Assembly: GCF_030403505.1 (NCBI RefSeq)
Contig: NZ_JAUEMJ010000002.1
Coordinates: forward strand, 712,786-776,785
Direction of reading: 5' to 3'
DNA from: Glycomyces tritici
Lineage (GTDB): Bacteria > Actinomycetota > Actinomycetes > Mycobacteriales > Micromonosporaceae
DNA length: 64,000 bases
Part shown: one piece after another, positions 9,887 through 19,559 of the stretch
Position numbering within the stretch: position 1 is the first letter of the stretch
Layout of the letters: each line of letters opens with the position of its first letter
Position numbers and translations under genes: made by a program
The notes under the pieces: model-generated
The model's database searches: none
What the model saw: the letters and a program-made list of their open reading frames with translations, nothing else
What the model was told of the DNA's origin: nothing

Positions 9887-10085
9887 CGATCCCGCCGTCC
9901 TCGGCCTCCTCGGGCCGCTTCTTGCGGAAGCGCTCGAACATCGAGAACGAGGTCAGACCCAAGGCGGCCATCACGACGAGCACGCCGTAGACCAGGGCGA
10001 GGACCACCGCGACGACCACGACGAAGTTGATCGTCACCCATGCGGCGCCGAAGCCGTCGAGCTTGTCCGCATTCGAGGGATCCAT
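9873..10085 (-). CDS. Small single-pass membrane protein (70 aa), unknown
   Basis: The reading frame starts at ATG (MDPSNADKLDGFGAAWV) 8 bp downstream of hemQ and overlaps the S26 peptidase start. It has one long hydrophobic helix (about 15-43) and a basic then acidic C-terminal tail (FERFRKKRPEEAEDGGIDDL). I do not recognise the family. Tight spacing on both sides places it in the hemE-hemY-hemQ transcription unit. Confidence 0.7.
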   Translation of the reverse strand: MDPSNADKLDGFGAAWVTINFVVVVAVVLALVYGVLVVMAALGLTSFSMFERFRKKRPEEAEDGGIDDLF

Positions 10086-10093
10086 CGGGGCCC

Positions 10094-10807
10094 CTACGGG
10101 AGGTCGTTGATGATGTCGGTGATGCTGCGGCGCCGGCCCGTGAAGAACGGGGTCTCCTCGCGCACATGGCGCCGCGCGCCGGAGGCCCGCAGCTCGCGCA
10201 TGAGGTCCACGATCCGGTGCAGCTCGTCCGCCTCGAACGCGAGGATCCACTCGTAGTCGCCGAGCGAGAAGGCCGGGACGGTGTTCGCCCGCACGTCCGG
10301 GTAGTCGCGGGCCATCTGGCCGTGCTCGCGCAGCAGGTCGCGGCGCTCCTCGTCGGGGAGGAGGTACCACTCGTAGGACCGCACGAACGGGTAGACGGAC
10401 ACGTAGCCCTTCGGGTCCTCGGTGAGGAACGCCGGGAGGTGGCTCCGGTTGAACTCGGCGGGCCGGTGCAGGGCCATGTTCGACCACACGGGCGCCATGT
10501 GGCGGCCGAGGGCGGAGCGGCGGAAGTCCGCGTAGGCCTTCTGGAGCTGGTCGCTCGACTCGGCGTGCCACCAGACCATGAGGTCGGCGTCGGCGCGCAT
10601 CCCGGCGAGGTCGTAGGTGCCGCGAACGGTGACGCCGTGGTCGCCGCAGTGCTTCGCGAAGAACGACTCGGTGTCGCTGGCGAGGTCCTGCCGGATCGAG
10701 GGCATGGGCTCCTCGACGCGGAACACCGACCACAGCGTGTACCGGACGGTCTCGTTCAGCTCCTTGATGCGCTGCGCGTTCGGGTTGTTCCCGTGGCGTT
10801 CAGTCAC
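10094..10807 (-). CDS. hemQ: Coproheme decarboxylase (chlorite-dismutase-like HemQ)
   Basis: The protein has 237 residues and performs the last step of the coproporphyrin-dependent haem pathway, decarboxylating iron-coproporphyrin III twice to protohaem. Family features are the N-terminal [13 protein letters not shown], the AESSDQLQ and GRHMAPVWS stretches, and [21 protein letters not shown], which contains the conserved Tyr region. A GTG start is preceded by AAGGG at about 8 nt. It follows hemY by 60 bp in the order hemE-hemY-hemQ, consistent with the actinobacterial pathway. Confidence 0.93.
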   Translation of the reverse strand: MTERHGNNPNAQRIKELNETVRYTLWSVFRVEEPMPSIRQDLASDTESFFAKHCGDHGVTVRGTYDLAGMRADADLMVWWHAESSDQLQKAYADFRRSALGRHMAPVWSNMALHRPAEFNRSHLPAFLTEDPKGYVSVYPFVRSYEWYLLPDEERRDLLREHGQMARDYPDVRANTVPAFSLGDYEWILAFEADELHRIVDLMRELRASGARRHVREETPFFTGRRRSITDIINDLP

Positions 10808-10867
10808 GTTGCGGCCCTTCTTGTTCGAGTCGAAGTGTGCACTCAGGCGCCTGGCACTCGCCGCCCG

Positions 10868-12295
10868 TCAGCGGTCGGCGGTCTGCACCGAGGCTGCGAT
10901 CGTATCGGCCGCGCGCTGACCCGAGGCGATGCACGCCGCGATACCGACGCCGTCGACCGCCGCACCGGCGATCGCGATGCCCCGGTGCGCGCCGAGGGCG
11001 TCGCGGGCGGCGCTGATGCGGGCGTCGTGGCCGGGCGTGTACTGCGGGAGCGCGCCGCCCCAGCGGTCGACGCGCTGCTCGACCGGGTCGGGCAGGCGCA
11101 TGCCGAGGTGCTCGCCGAGTTCGCGCAGGGCGGTCTTGGCGAGGGTGGCGTCGTCGTACTGGAGCAGGGCCTCCTCGCCGAAGCGGCCCATGGAGACGCG
11201 CACGATCTGGCGCCGGCGCCCCAGGTGCGGCCACTTCTTGCTGGCGAAGGTCGCGGCCTTGACGGTCTTGCCTTCGGATGCGGGCGTGAGGAACCCGGAG
11301 CGCTCAGGCAGGTCGACCTTGTCGAACGCGAAGGCGGCCAAGGCGACCGAGGCGTAGGCGACGCCCGAGAGGGCGGCGGCGGCCTGCGGTTCGACGGCGC
11401 GCAGGAGCACGGCGGCGGGGGACGCGGGGACGGCGAGGATCACGGCGTCCACCTTGATCCTGATCGGGTCGGGCACCGGCCCGGCGATCACCTCCCAGCC
11501 GTAGGGGGTCTGGCGCAGTTCGCGCACGGTCATGCCGAGGCGGACCTCGGCGCGGGCCGTTGCGGAGGTGGCGGTGACGAGCCGCTCGAGGCCGCCGTCG
11601 ATGGTGGCGAACACGGGCCTGCGGGGCCCGTCGCTCGGCGGCCGCTTGATCTCGTTCACCGCGTCCGTAAGGCGCGCATGGTGTTCGAGGGCGGCGGCGA
11701 GCTGCGGCATGACCGCGCGCACGGAGAGCCGGTCGACGTCGCCGGCGTAGACGCCGCCGAGCATCGGGGCCACGAGCCGGTCCAGGACCTCGTCGCCGAG
11801 GCGCGAGCGGACCAGCTCGCCGACGGACATGTCCGTGCCGGGCTCCAGGATCGGCAGGCCGTTGTCCGGGCGCTCCTTGGCGTTGGCGACGGCCGCGACG
11901 TCGGCGGGGTCGCCGGGGATGCCCATCATGTGCCCGGCCGGGAAGTCGAGCAGTTCGCCCCCGAGGCTCAGCGCGGGCTTGGCGTCCGAGGGGTACACGA
12001 TCGCGTCGCCCAGGCCCACGGCCTCGGCGAGCCCGATCGCCTCGGGCCGGGCGGCCAGGAGCGACTCGGCGCCGGTCTCGACCGGGCGTCCGGCGAAGTC
12101 GACGGTGTGGATCTTGCCGCCCAGGCGCATCGCCTGCTCGGCCACGATGATCTCGGCGTCCGGGCCGAGGGTCGTGCGCAGGCGGTGCGCGGCGGCGAGG
12201 CCGGTGATGCCGCCGCCCACGATGAGGACCCGCGTCCGCCCCGGGGCGCCGGGGTCGTAGGAGACGCTGCCGCGGGCAGGGGTCATCGGGCTCAT
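10868..12295 (-). CDS. hemY: Coproporphyrinogen III oxidase (HemY/CgoX type)
   Basis: The 475-residue flavoprotein oxidises coproporphyrinogen III to coproporphyrin III; older annotations call it protoporphyrinogen oxidase. The FAD-binding Rossmann motif [18 protein letters not shown] lies near the N-terminus. The C-terminal [20 protein letters not shown] matches the family's final FAD segment. The start MSPMTPARG is set by ATGA overlap with the hemE stop; the frame is open far upstream through hemE but that is not coding. It acts between HemE and ferrochelatase, and HemQ follows. Confidence 0.93.
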   Translation of the reverse strand: MSPMTPARGSVSYDPGAPGRTRVLIVGGGITGLAAAHRLRTTLGPDAEIIVAEQAMRLGGKIHTVDFAGRPVETGAESLLAARPEAIGLAEAVGLGDAIVYPSDAKPALSLGGELLDFPAGHMMGIPGDPADVAAVANAKERPDNGLPILEPGTDMSVGELVRSRLGDEVLDRLVAPMLGGVYAGDVDRLSVRAVMPQLAAALEHHARLTDAVNEIKRPPSDGPRRPVFATIDGGLERLVTATSATARAEVRLGMTVRELRQTPYGWEVIAGPVPDPIRIKVDAVILAVPASPAAVLLRAVEPQAAAALSGVAYASVALAAFAFDKVDLPERSGFLTPASEGKTVKAATFASKKWPHLGRRRQIVRVSMGRFGEEALLQYDDATLAKTALRELGEHLGMRLPDPVEQRVDRWGGALPQYTPGHDARISAARDALGAHRGIAIAGAAVDGVGIAACIASGQRAADTIAASVQTADR

Positions 12296-13332
12296 CGCGC
12301 GGTGGCCTCGTGCACGCGATCCACCACGAGCTTGAGCTTCGCGGGGTCGGTGTCGGGGAGGACCCCGTGGCCGAGGTTGAAGATGTGCCCCTTGGCGCCC
12401 TTGGCGGCTTCGAGGACCGCGTCGGTCTCGGCCAGCAGGGCGGCGTCGTCGGCGAAGACCACGGCCGGGTCGAGGTTCCCTTGGAGGACCTTGTCCGGCA
12501 GTCGCTTCGCGGCCTGGTCGAGCGGGATGCGGAAGTCGATGCCGCTGACTTCCGCGCCGGTCTCGGTCATCGCTTCGAGCAGGTGCCCGGTGCCGACGCC
12601 GAAGTGGATGCGCGGCACCGACTGCGCGACGCCCGCGAGCGCGGCGGTGGAGTGCGGGAGCACGAAGCGGCGGTAGTCCGCCTCGGAGAGGGCCCCGGCC
12701 CAGGAGTCGAAGAGCTGCACGGCCTTGGCGCCGGCCTCGACCTGGATGCGCAGGAACTCGCCGCAGATCGCGGCGAGGCGGGAGGCGATGCCGTGCCAGA
12801 CCTCCGGGCGGGACTTCATGAGCGCCTTGGTCTTCGCGTGGTCGCGGCTGGGGCCGCCCTCGATGAGGTAGGACGCGAGGGTGAAGGGGGCGCCGGCGAA
12901 GCCGATGAGCGGCGTGTCGCCCAGCTCCTTGCCGAGCAGGCCGATCGCCTCGGTGATGTAGGTGACGTCGCACGGGTCGAGGTTGCGCAGGCGCTTGACG
13001 TCGGCCTCGGTGCGGAACGGCTCGGCGACGACGGGGCCGGTGCCGGGGACGATCTGGACGTCGACCCCGATGGCGGCGATCGGCACGACGATGTCGGAGA
13101 AGAAGATCGCGGCGTCCACGCCGTAGCGGCGCACGGGCTGCATGGTGATCTCGGCGACGAGCTCGGGGGTGCTGCACGCTTCGAGCATCGTGGTGCCGGC
13201 GCGGGCCTTCTTGTACTCGGGAAGCGAGCGCCCGGCTTGGCGCATGAACCAGACCGGGGTGTGGCTCGGTGCTTCGCCGCGGCAGGCCGCGAGGAACGGG
13301 GACGCTGAAGGAACCGCTGCTGCATTGGACAC
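12292..13332 (-). CDS. hemE: Uroporphyrinogen decarboxylase
   Basis: The protein has 346 residues and removes four acetate carboxyls from uroporphyrinogen III to give coproporphyrinogen III. The diagnostic N-terminal motif [16 protein letters not shown] and the internal [19 protein letters not shown] are intact, and the length is normal. The GTG start has AAAGGA about 7 nt upstream. It is the first gene of the haem operon, and its stop overlaps the hemY start. Confidence 0.95.
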   Translation of the reverse strand: MSNAAAVPSASPFLAACRGEAPSHTPVWFMRQAGRSLPEYKKARAGTTMLEACSTPELVAEITMQPVRRYGVDAAIFFSDIVVPIAAIGVDVQIVPGTGPVVAEPFRTEADVKRLRNLDPCDVTYITEAIGLLGKELGDTPLIGFAGAPFTLASYLIEGGPSRDHAKTKALMKSRPEVWHGIASRLAAICGEFLRIQVEAGAKAVQLFDSWAGALSEADYRRFVLPHSTAALAGVAQSVPRIHFGVGTGHLLEAMTETGAEVSGIDFRIPLDQAAKRLPDKVLQGNLDPAVVFADDAALLAETDAVLEAAKGAKGHIFNLGHGVLPDTDPAKLKLVVDRVHEATAR

Positions 13333-13582
13333 GGCGCAATCCTTTCACGGCGGTCGCACCGCCGCCCGCAGCGGCGAGTGCGATGTGGCCCGCAACGGAG
13401 GGGACGCGGCGGTGCCGCTGCGATGTGCCCCGCACCCGCGGAGGGGATGTGGCGGGCGACCCCCCACACCGCCGTCCATCATGGAGGGCAAATAGGGTGA
13501 TTGGCCCACTATCGGGTGGAAATCGGTCTCCAGCGCGGCGGGGCAGTAGCGCGCGCAGGTTACCTGGCCGTACGGTGAACGG
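13333..13582. promoter_or_regulatory. Divergent hemE/rnd intergenic region
   Basis: This 250-bp gap separates divergent hemE and rnd and must hold both promoters. It contains several GC-rich partial repeats. I see no convincing -35/-10 pair or RNA gene. Confidence 0.4.
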
Positions 13583-14797
13583 GTGACCGATCCCCAGCCC
13601 GAGCCCGAAGCCGAACTCCTCACCGAGCCGCGTGAAGGCATGCCGCCGCTCATCCAGACCTCCGCCGAACTGGCCGAGGCCGCCGAACGCCTCGAGGCCG
13701 GGTCCGGTCCCATCGCCATCGACACCGAGCGCGCCTCCGGCTTCCGCTACTCGGGTCGCGCCTACCTCATCCAGCTGCGCCGCGCCGGCGCCGGATCGGT
13801 CCTGGTCGACCCCATCCCGATCGAGGACCTCTCGCCGCTGCGCCGCGCCCTCACCGGCCCCGAGTGGATCCTGCACGCCGCCAGCCAGGACCTGCCGTGC
13901 CTGGAGGAGCTCGAGCTGCGGCCCGCGAAGCTGTTCGACACCGAGCTGGCCGCGCGCCTGTGCAACTTCGAGAAGGTCGGGCTCGCCTCGATCACGGAGC
14001 AGCTGCTCGGCTACCGCCTGGAGAAGCAGCACTCGGCGGCCGACTGGTCCTCGCGCCCGCTCCCCCACGACTGGCTCGTCTACGCCGCGCTCGACGTGGA
14101 GCTGCTCACCGACCTGCGCGACAAGCTCGCCGCAGAGCTGGTCGAGCAGGGCAAGTCCGCCTGGGCCGAGGCCGAGTTCGAGCACGTGCGCCTCGCCGGC
14201 CCGCCCAAGCCCCGCAAGGAGCCGTGGCGGCGCACCAGCGGCATCCACAAGGTGCGCGGCGCCAAGGCCCTCGGCCGCGTGCGCGCGGTGTGGGAGGCCC
14301 GGGACAACCTGGCCCGCAAGCTCGACCGCGCCCCCGGGAAGGTCCTGCCGGACGCGGCGATCGTCGAAGCGGCGACCGCCGACCCGACCGACTTCGCCGA
14401 ACTGATGGGCCTGCCGGGCTTCCGCCGGCGCGGCGGCCGCACCAACGCGCGCCTGTGGCTCGCGGCCCTGGCGGACGCGCGCACCGTCCCGAACGACGAG
14501 CTGCCGTCCACGACCCCGCCGCAGGACGGCCCGCCCGCGACGCACCGCTGGGCCGACCGCGACCCGGTCGCGGCCGAGCGCCTCGCCGCCGCCCGCGAGG
14601 TGGTGGCCGAGACCGCCGAGAAGCACAACCTCCCCGCCGAGAACCTCATCGCGCCCGCGCTCGTGCGCGGCCTGGCCTGGGAGCCCCCGAAGAAGGTCAC
14701 CGAGCAGCACATCCGCACGGTGCTCGCCGAGAACGGCGCCCGGGAGTGGCAGATCGAGCTCCTCGCCGAAGGCCTCGCGGCCGCCCTCAACGCCTGA
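13583..14797 (+). CDS. rnd: Ribonuclease D family 3'-5' exonuclease
   Basis: The 404-residue protein is a DEDD-type exoribonuclease. The first motif is IAIDTERASG, the second is HAASQDLPCLEEL, and the third region is DWLVYAALDVELLTDLR. An HRDC helicase/RNase D C-terminal domain occupies about 210-300. Expected roles are 3' maturation of tRNA and other small RNAs. It starts with GTG and is transcribed away from hemE. The rnd-fadAB neighbourhood is conserved in actinomycetes. Confidence 0.92.
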   Translation: MTDPQPEPEAELLTEPREGMPPLIQTSAELAEAAERLEAGSGPIAIDTERASGFRYSGRAYLIQLRRAGAGSVLVDPIPIEDLSPLRRALTGPEWILHAASQDLPCLEELELRPAKLFDTELAARLCNFEKVGLASITEQLLGYRLEKQHSAADWSSRPLPHDWLVYAALDVELLTDLRDKLAAELVEQGKSAWAEAEFEHVRLAGPPKPRKEPWRRTSGIHKVRGAKALGRVRAVWEARDNLARKLDRAPGKVLPDAAIVEAATADPTDFAELMGLPGFRRRGGRTNARLWLAALADARTVPNDELPSTTPPQDGPPATHRWADRDPVAAERLAAAREVVAETAEKHNLPAENLIAPALVRGLAWEPPKKVTEQHIRTVLAENGAREWQIELLAEGLAAALNA

Positions 14798-14899
14798 CGG
14801 CCGCTGCCGCCGACCCGCTTCGCGCGGGCCGCTCGGTGTGCCCGCCGCCTGCGTTCATGCACCGTTCGTCCCTTCCTCCGGACTAGGCTGGGTGGGGCC

Positions 14900-14928
14900 G
14901 TGACTTCGAACTTACTTGCGGGTAACAT
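14900..14928 (+). promoter_or_regulatory. fadA-fadB promoter with embedded operator
   Basis: GTGACT (14900-14905) and TAACAT (14923-14928) are spaced by 17 bp. The imperfect palindrome TTACTTGCGGGTAA (14912-14925) fills the spacer and overlaps the -10, an arrangement suited to a TetR-type repressor. A near-identical module is found at 18404-18431. Confidence 0.6.
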
Positions 14929-14982
14929 TCGTTGTGACGTTGCGCTCTCTGGCGCCGCTGCATACCCAAAGGAGGGGCTGGC

Positions 14983-16173
14983 GTGAACGACACCATCCGC
15001 GATGTCGTCTTCGTCGACGGGGTTCGAACCCCGTTCGGCAAGGCGGGGAAACTCTTCGAAGAGACCCGCGCTGACGACATGATCATCCGCTGCATCAGGT
15101 CGCTGCTGCGCCGCAATCCGGGGCTGCCGCCTGAGCGAGTAGACGAAGTGGCCCTCGCGGCCACCACGCAGATCGGCGACCAGGGCCTCACGCTCGGCCG
15201 CACCGCCGCGCTCCTGGCCGGGCTGCCCAAATCGGTGCCCGGCTACTCGATCGACCGCATGTGCGCGGGCGCGATGACCGCGGTGACCAGCGTGTCCTCC
15301 GCGATCGCCGCCCGCCAGTACGACATCGCCATCGCCGGCGGCGTCGAGTCGATGTCCAACCACCCCATGGGCGAAGGCGTGGACCCCAACCCGCGCATCA
15401 TCGCCGAGAAGCTGGTCGACCCCGAGGCGCTCAACATGGGCAACACGGCCGAGAACCTGCACGACCTCTACCCGCACATCACCAAGGAGCGGGCCGACGC
15501 CTACGCCGTGGGCACGCAGCAGCGCTATGCCGCCGCCATGGAGCGGCTGAGCGCGGACGTCACCACGATGGCCGCGCGCTCGGTCGACGAGGGCTGGACC
15601 GTCGCGACGGCCGACGAGCTGCCGCGACCCGGCACCACGCTGGAAGGGCTCGCGACCCTGCGGACCCCGTTCCGCCCGCACGGCCGCGTCACCGCCGGCA
15701 CCTCCGCGCCGCTCACGGACGGCGCCACCGCGTGTCTCCTGGCCGACGCCGAGACCGCCGCCGAACTGGGCCTGCCCGTGGCCATGAAGATGGTCGGGTA
15801 CGCCTTCGCCGGCGTCGACCCCGAGACCATGGGCTCGGGCCCGATCCCGGCCACCGAGAAGGCCCTCGCCCGCGCCGGCCTGTCCATCGAGGACATCGGC
15901 CTGTTCGAGATCAACGAGGCCTTCGCCGTCCAGGTCCTCGCGTTCCTGGACCACTTCAAGATCGCCGACGACGACCCGCGCGTCAACCCGTGGGGCGGCG
16001 CCATCGCCATGGGCCACCCGCTGGCCTCCTCCGGCGTGCGCCTCATGACGCAGCTCGCCCGCGAGTTCGCCGTGCACCCCGAGGTGCGCTACGGCATCAC
16101 CACCATGTGCGTCGGCCTCGGCCAAGGCGGCACGGTCATCTGGGAGAACCCGAACTTCAAGGGGGCCAAGTAA
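14983..16173 (+). CDS. fadA: Acetyl-CoA acyltransferase (beta-oxidation thiolase)
   Basis: The 396-residue thiolase catalyses thiolytic cleavage of 3-ketoacyl-CoA in fatty acid beta-oxidation. The nucleophilic Cys lies in SIDRMCAGAMTAV, the catalytic His in GGAIAMGHPLASSG and the second Cys in TMCVGLGQGG. The GTG start follows a strong AAAGGAGG. Its TAA overlaps the fadB ATG (TAATG), so the pair would form the alpha-beta fatty acid oxidation complex. Confidence 0.94.
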   Translation: MNDTIRDVVFVDGVRTPFGKAGKLFEETRADDMIIRCIRSLLRRNPGLPPERVDEVALAATTQIGDQGLTLGRTAALLAGLPKSVPGYSIDRMCAGAMTAVTSVSSAIAARQYDIAIAGGVESMSNHPMGEGVDPNPRIIAEKLVDPEALNMGNTAENLHDLYPHITKERADAYAVGTQQRYAAAMERLSADVTTMAARSVDEGWTVATADELPRPGTTLEGLATLRTPFRPHGRVTAGTSAPLTDGATACLLADAETAAELGLPVAMKMVGYAFAGVDPETMGSGPIPATEKALARAGLSIEDIGLFEINEAFAVQVLAFLDHFKIADDDPRVNPWGGAIAMGHPLASSGVRLMTQLAREFAVHPEVRYGITTMCVGLGQGGTVIWENPNFKGAK

Positions 16174-18257
16174 TGTACGCAACGCCGCTCGACCTTCCCG
16201 ATTTCGAGGAAGAGGTCGTCACCGAGGCCCACGTCCGGTACCTGGAACCGCGCGGACTCGGCGGCAAGGCCGCGATCATCACGCTCGACAACGGCTACGA
16301 CCACACCAAGCCCAGCTCCTTCGGGCCCGGCGGGCTCAAGAACCTGTGGTACGCACTGGACGAGGTCGAGGCCGCCGAGGACGTCAAGCTCGTCGCCGTC
16401 ACCGGGAAGCCGTTCATCTTCCTGGCCGGAGCCGACATCAAGCTCATGCCGAGCCTCGAGTCCCGCGAGCAGGGGCTGATGCTGGCCCAGGCCGGGCACG
16501 CGCTCTACAAGCGGCTCAAGGACTCCGCGGTCCCCACGTTCGCGTTCATCAACGGCGTCGCCCTCGGCGGCGGCTTCGAGCTGGCCCTGCACTGCCACTA
16601 CCGCACCGTGAGCACCACCGCGAACGGCCTCGGCCTGCCCGAGGTCTCGATCGGGCTCATCCCCGGCTGGGGCGGCTCGCAGATCCTGCCGAACCTCATC
16701 GGGATCGAGAAGGCCGCGCAGGTCATCGTCGGGAACCCGCTGAACCAGAACAAGATGCTGCGCGGCACGGACCTGGTGCCGCTGGGCATCGCCGACGCGC
16801 AGTTCGAGGGCGCGGACTTCCTGGAGGAGTCGCTCGAGTGGGCCGTCAAGGTCGTCTCGGGCGAGACCACTGTGGAGCGTCCCGAGGTCGACCGGTCCGT
16901 GTGGCCGGCGGTCATGGCGGGGGCGCGGCAGCTCGTGGACGAGAAGGTCCACAACGCTTCCGCCGCGGCCGTGCGCGCGCTGGACCTGCTGGAGCTGGCG
17001 CAGACCGCCACCTTCGAAGAGGGCTCCATCGCCGAGGACGAGGCGCTGGCCGACCTTGAGGCCGCACCGCAGTTCCAGTCGAGCATCTACGCGTTCAACC
17101 TGGTCCGGGCCCTGGGCAAGCGCCCCGAGGGCGCGCCGAGCCCGGGTCTGGCGAAGGAGATCGGCAAGGTCGGCGTGGTCGGGGCCGGGCTCATGGCCGG
17201 TCAGATCGCCCTGATGTTCGCGCGGCGCCTCGAAGTGCCCGTCGTGATGACGGACCTCGACGAGGAGCGGGCCCGGAAGGGCCTGGAGTACGTGCGGGCC
17301 GAGATCGACAAGCTCGAGGCGAAGGGCCGCACGTCCAAGCTCAAGGCCGCGAAGCTGCGCGCGCTCGTGTCGGCCAGCGCGGACAAGTCCGTGTACGCCG
17401 ACTGCGACCTGGTGATCGAGGCGGTCTTCGAGGAGCTGGGCGTCAAGCAGGCGGTGTTCGCCGAGATCGAGCCGATCATCGGCGACGAGTGCCTGCTGGT
17501 CACGAACACGTCGGGGCTCTCGGTCACGGCGATGGGCTCGAAGCTGGCGCGCCCGGAGCGCCTGGTCGGCATGCACTTCTTCAACCCGGTGGCGGTGATG
17601 CCGCTGGTGGAGGTCATCGCGACCGACAAGACCGACGACGAGACGCTGGCGACGGCGTACGCGGTGGCGAAGAAGCTGAAGAAGACCGCGGTGGGCTCGG
17701 CCGACCGGCCGGCGTTCATCGTGAACCGCCTGCTGGGCCGGATGCTCGCGGAGGTCACGGGCGCGGTGGACGCGGGCACCCCGATCGAGGTCGCCGATGT
17801 GGCGCTCGACGAGCTGGGGCTGCCGATGCGGCCGTTCGCGCTGCTGGAGCTCGTGGGCCTGCGGGTGGCCTGGCACCTGTGCCAGCACCTGAACGAGGAC
17901 CTGGGGCCGCGGTTCCCGGCGTCGCAGAACCTGCGGCGCATGGCCGAGGCCGACTTCCCGGTGTTCGACGCCTCGGCGAAGGGCAAGGGCCGGCTCACGG
18001 CGGAGGCGAAGGGCCTGATCGAGCTGGGCGGCGAGGCGTCTTCGGCCGAGGAGGTCAAGGAGCGCGTGCTCAAGGGCCTGGCCGAGGAGGTGCGGTTCAT
18101 GCTCGACGAGGGCGTGGTGCCGTCGCCGAAGCAGGTGGACCTGGCGATGATCATGGGCGCGGGCTTCCCGTTCTGGCTGGGCGGGCTGACGCCGTACCTG
18201 GACCGCGAGGGGATTTCGACCGCCGTGTCCGGGTCCCCGTTCGCGGCAAAAGCTTAG
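16173..18257 (+). CDS. fadB: Fatty acid oxidation multifunctional subunit (enoyl-CoA hydratase / 3-hydroxyacyl-CoA dehydrogenase)
   Basis: The protein has 694 residues. The N-terminal crotonase domain has the oxyanion-hole segments LAGADIKLM and INGVALGGGFELALH. The NAD-binding domain begins near 330 (VGVVGAGLMAGQIALMFAR), and HFFNPVAVMPLVEV marks the dehydrogenase active-site region; two C-terminal dehydrogenase helical domains follow. The ATG overlaps the fadA stop. It performs hydration and oxidation of enoyl-CoA, feeding FadA. Confidence 0.94.
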   Translation: MYATPLDLPDFEEEVVTEAHVRYLEPRGLGGKAAIITLDNGYDHTKPSSFGPGGLKNLWYALDEVEAAEDVKLVAVTGKPFIFLAGADIKLMPSLESREQGLMLAQAGHALYKRLKDSAVPTFAFINGVALGGGFELALHCHYRTVSTTANGLGLPEVSIGLIPGWGGSQILPNLIGIEKAAQVIVGNPLNQNKMLRGTDLVPLGIADAQFEGADFLEESLEWAVKVVSGETTVERPEVDRSVWPAVMAGARQLVDEKVHNASAAAVRALDLLELAQTATFEEGSIAEDEALADLEAAPQFQSSIYAFNLVRALGKRPEGAPSPGLAKEIGKVGVVGAGLMAGQIALMFARRLEVPVVMTDLDEERARKGLEYVRAEIDKLEAKGRTSKLKAAKLRALVSASADKSVYADCDLVIEAVFEELGVKQAVFAEIEPIIGDECLLVTNTSGLSVTAMGSKLARPERLVGMHFFNPVAVMPLVEVIATDKTDDETLATAYAVAKKLKKTAVGSADRPAFIVNRLLGRMLAEVTGAVDAGTPIEVADVALDELGLPMRPFALLELVGLRVAWHLCQHLNEDLGPRFPASQNLRRMAEADFPVFDASAKGKGRLTAEAKGLIELGGEASSAEEVKERVLKGLAEEVRFMLDEGVVPSPKQVDLAMIMGAGFPFWLGGLTPYLDREGISTAVSGSPFAAKA

Positions 18258-18283
18258 GTGGCCGCGGTCACGTTATCTTTGCG

Positions 18284-18323
18284 ACGAGCCCCGTCTCAAC
18301 CGTTCGGTTGAGGCGGGGCTCGT
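18284..18323 (+). terminator. fadAB terminator
   Basis: An 18-bp stem ACGAGCCCCGTCTCAACC/GGTTGAGGCGGGGCTCGT with one G-U pair and a GTTC loop lies 27 bp after fadB. No T-run follows. Confidence 0.8.
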
Positions 18324-18403
18324 ACCGTGTCCGGAGGGGGTGCATGGGCACCCCGGATGTGCTCGTACACATGTGGTGATAGGGCCGATACCGGGCATTT
18401 GCC

Positions 18404-18431
18404 GTGACCGCAACTTACTGGCCAGTAATCC
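18404..18431 (+). promoter_or_regulatory. Promoter/operator upstream of secreted lysozyme-like gene
   Basis: GTGACC, a 16-bp spacer and TAATCC enclose the perfect 14-bp palindrome TTACTGGCCAGTAA (18415-18428). The block matches the fadA promoter/operator in sequence and layout, with AACTTACT in common. Confidence 0.6.
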
Positions 18432-18500
18432 CGCGCCTCCTTTGGAAAACGCCGAGCCAAGCGACTTTGGCCTGGTTGTTATCGCTCCTACGGTTGCCCG

Positions 18501-19322
18501 GTGCAGTTTGCCAAGATCATGGAAGGCGTGACCGGCTCGGTCCGGAGCGCCGCCGCCGGGATCTCCCAGCGGTCGAGGAACCTCTTCTCCAACAGCGAGG
18601 GCGAGCACCACAAGGTCCGCCGCCTCGCCGTCGTCGGCATCGCAGCCGCCGTCTTCACCGGCTCCGGCGCCACCGCCGCGTGGGCCATCAGCAACACCGA
18701 GGAGCCCGTCGCCCCGGCCGCCGCCGAGGCGCCCGCGGAGTCCACCGAAGCCCCCGCCACCACTGAGGCTCCGGCGACCACCGAAGCCCCCGCCCCGACC
18801 GAAGCGGCGACCGAAGAGGCCGCCGCCGAGGAGCCCGCCCCGGCGCCCGAGCCGGTGAAGGAGCCCACCGGGCCCGTCGACATCGACGTCAGCGACCTCG
18901 ACGACGAGCAGGAGGCCAACGCGGTCACCATCATCGAGACCGGCAAGGAGATGGGCTTCGACGAGCAGGGCTGGGCCGTCGCCCTCGCCACCGCGATGCA
19001 GGAGGCGAAGCTCTACAACGCCGCCTCCGAGGCCGTCCCGGAGAGCTTCGAGTACACCGACTCCGACGTCACCTACTCCGACCACGACTCGGTCGGCATC
19101 TTCCAGCAGCGCACCTCGATGGGCTGGGGCTCGGTCGAAGAGCTCATGGACGTCTCGACCTCCGCGAGCAAGTTCTACGGCACCCTCGAGGACGTCGACG
19201 GCTGGCAGGACATGTCGATCGCCTCGGCCGCGCAGGCCGTGCAGGTCTCGGCCTTCCCGGACTACTACGCCCAGTGGGAGGGCCTCGCCCGGGACATCAT
19301 CGACGCCTACAACGCCAATTGA
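18501..19322 (+). CDS. Secreted lysozyme-like (transglycosylase-related) protein
   Basis: The 273-residue protein has a basic N-terminal region and a signal helix (about 45-65, RRLAVVGIAAAVFTGSGATA). A low-complexity Ala/Glu/Pro/Thr linker (about 70-125) leads to a C-terminal domain with DHDSVGIFQQR and SMGWGSVEELMD, the pattern of actinobacterial lysozyme-like peptidoglycan domains. It is probably exported and cell-wall acting; catalysis is not proven. The GTG at 18501 lacks a clear ribosome site; TACGGT 6 nt upstream could be a second -10 giving a leaderless message. Confidence 0.75.
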   Translation: MQFAKIMEGVTGSVRSAAAGISQRSRNLFSNSEGEHHKVRRLAVVGIAAAVFTGSGATAAWAISNTEEPVAPAAAEAPAESTEAPATTEAPATTEAPAPTEAATEEAAAEEPAPAPEPVKEPTGPVDIDVSDLDDEQEANAVTIIETGKEMGFDEQGWAVALATAMQEAKLYNAASEAVPESFEYTDSDVTYSDHDSVGIFQQRTSMGWGSVEELMDVSTSASKFYGTLEDVDGWQDMSIASAAQAVQVSAFPDYYAQWEGLARDIIDAYNAN

Positions 19323-19377
19323 TGGCTCGCAAGCGTCGCCAAGACTGCGAGAGCTAAAGCTTTTTCCTCCTCCCGAT

Positions 19378-19415
19378 GGAACGGGGCCCCGCTGCTGCGA
19401 GCGGGGTCCCGTTCC
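19378..19415 (+). terminator. Rho-independent terminator
   Basis: A 16-bp stem from GGAACGGGGCCCCGCT to AGCGGGGTCCCGTTCC with a GCTGCG loop is followed by TCTTTT, 56 bp after the lysozyme-like gene. Confidence 0.85.
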
Positions 19416-19433
19416 TCTTTTCGCCCTCTTGAC

Positions 19434-19559
19434 CGTTTAGAGGAATCCACGAAATATCGGGCCCTGTACGCATGCGGGTCATTCGGTTCTTGTGCGAGCC
19501 CCACAAAGCGTGTCCGTTTTGACCGTTTCACGGTTTGACAGCGCTTCGACACTGAGCGT
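19434..19559 (+). repeat. Conserved upstream region, copy 1
   Basis: Blocks CGTTTAGAGGAATCC (19434-19448), ACAAAGCGTGTCCGTTTTG (19503-19521) and TTGACAG (19535) recur upstream of the next paralogue at the same distances from the ATG. The TTGACA is 25 bp upstream of the ATG, too close to act as a normal -35. Confidence 0.7.

Noticed and set aside
10868..14710. A 1280-residue open frame covering hemY and beyond
   Set aside because: Only the part from 12295 matches HemY; the rest is antisense to rnd and in the wrong frame of hemE.
18324..18500. ydaO/c-di-AMP riboswitch before the lysozyme-like gene
   Set aside because: No match to the conserved core could be seen.
19535..19540. TTGACA as -35 of paralogue 1 (and 22028 of paralogue 2)
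   Set aside because: A 17-bp spacer puts the -10 on the ATG itself, so it cannot drive that start.
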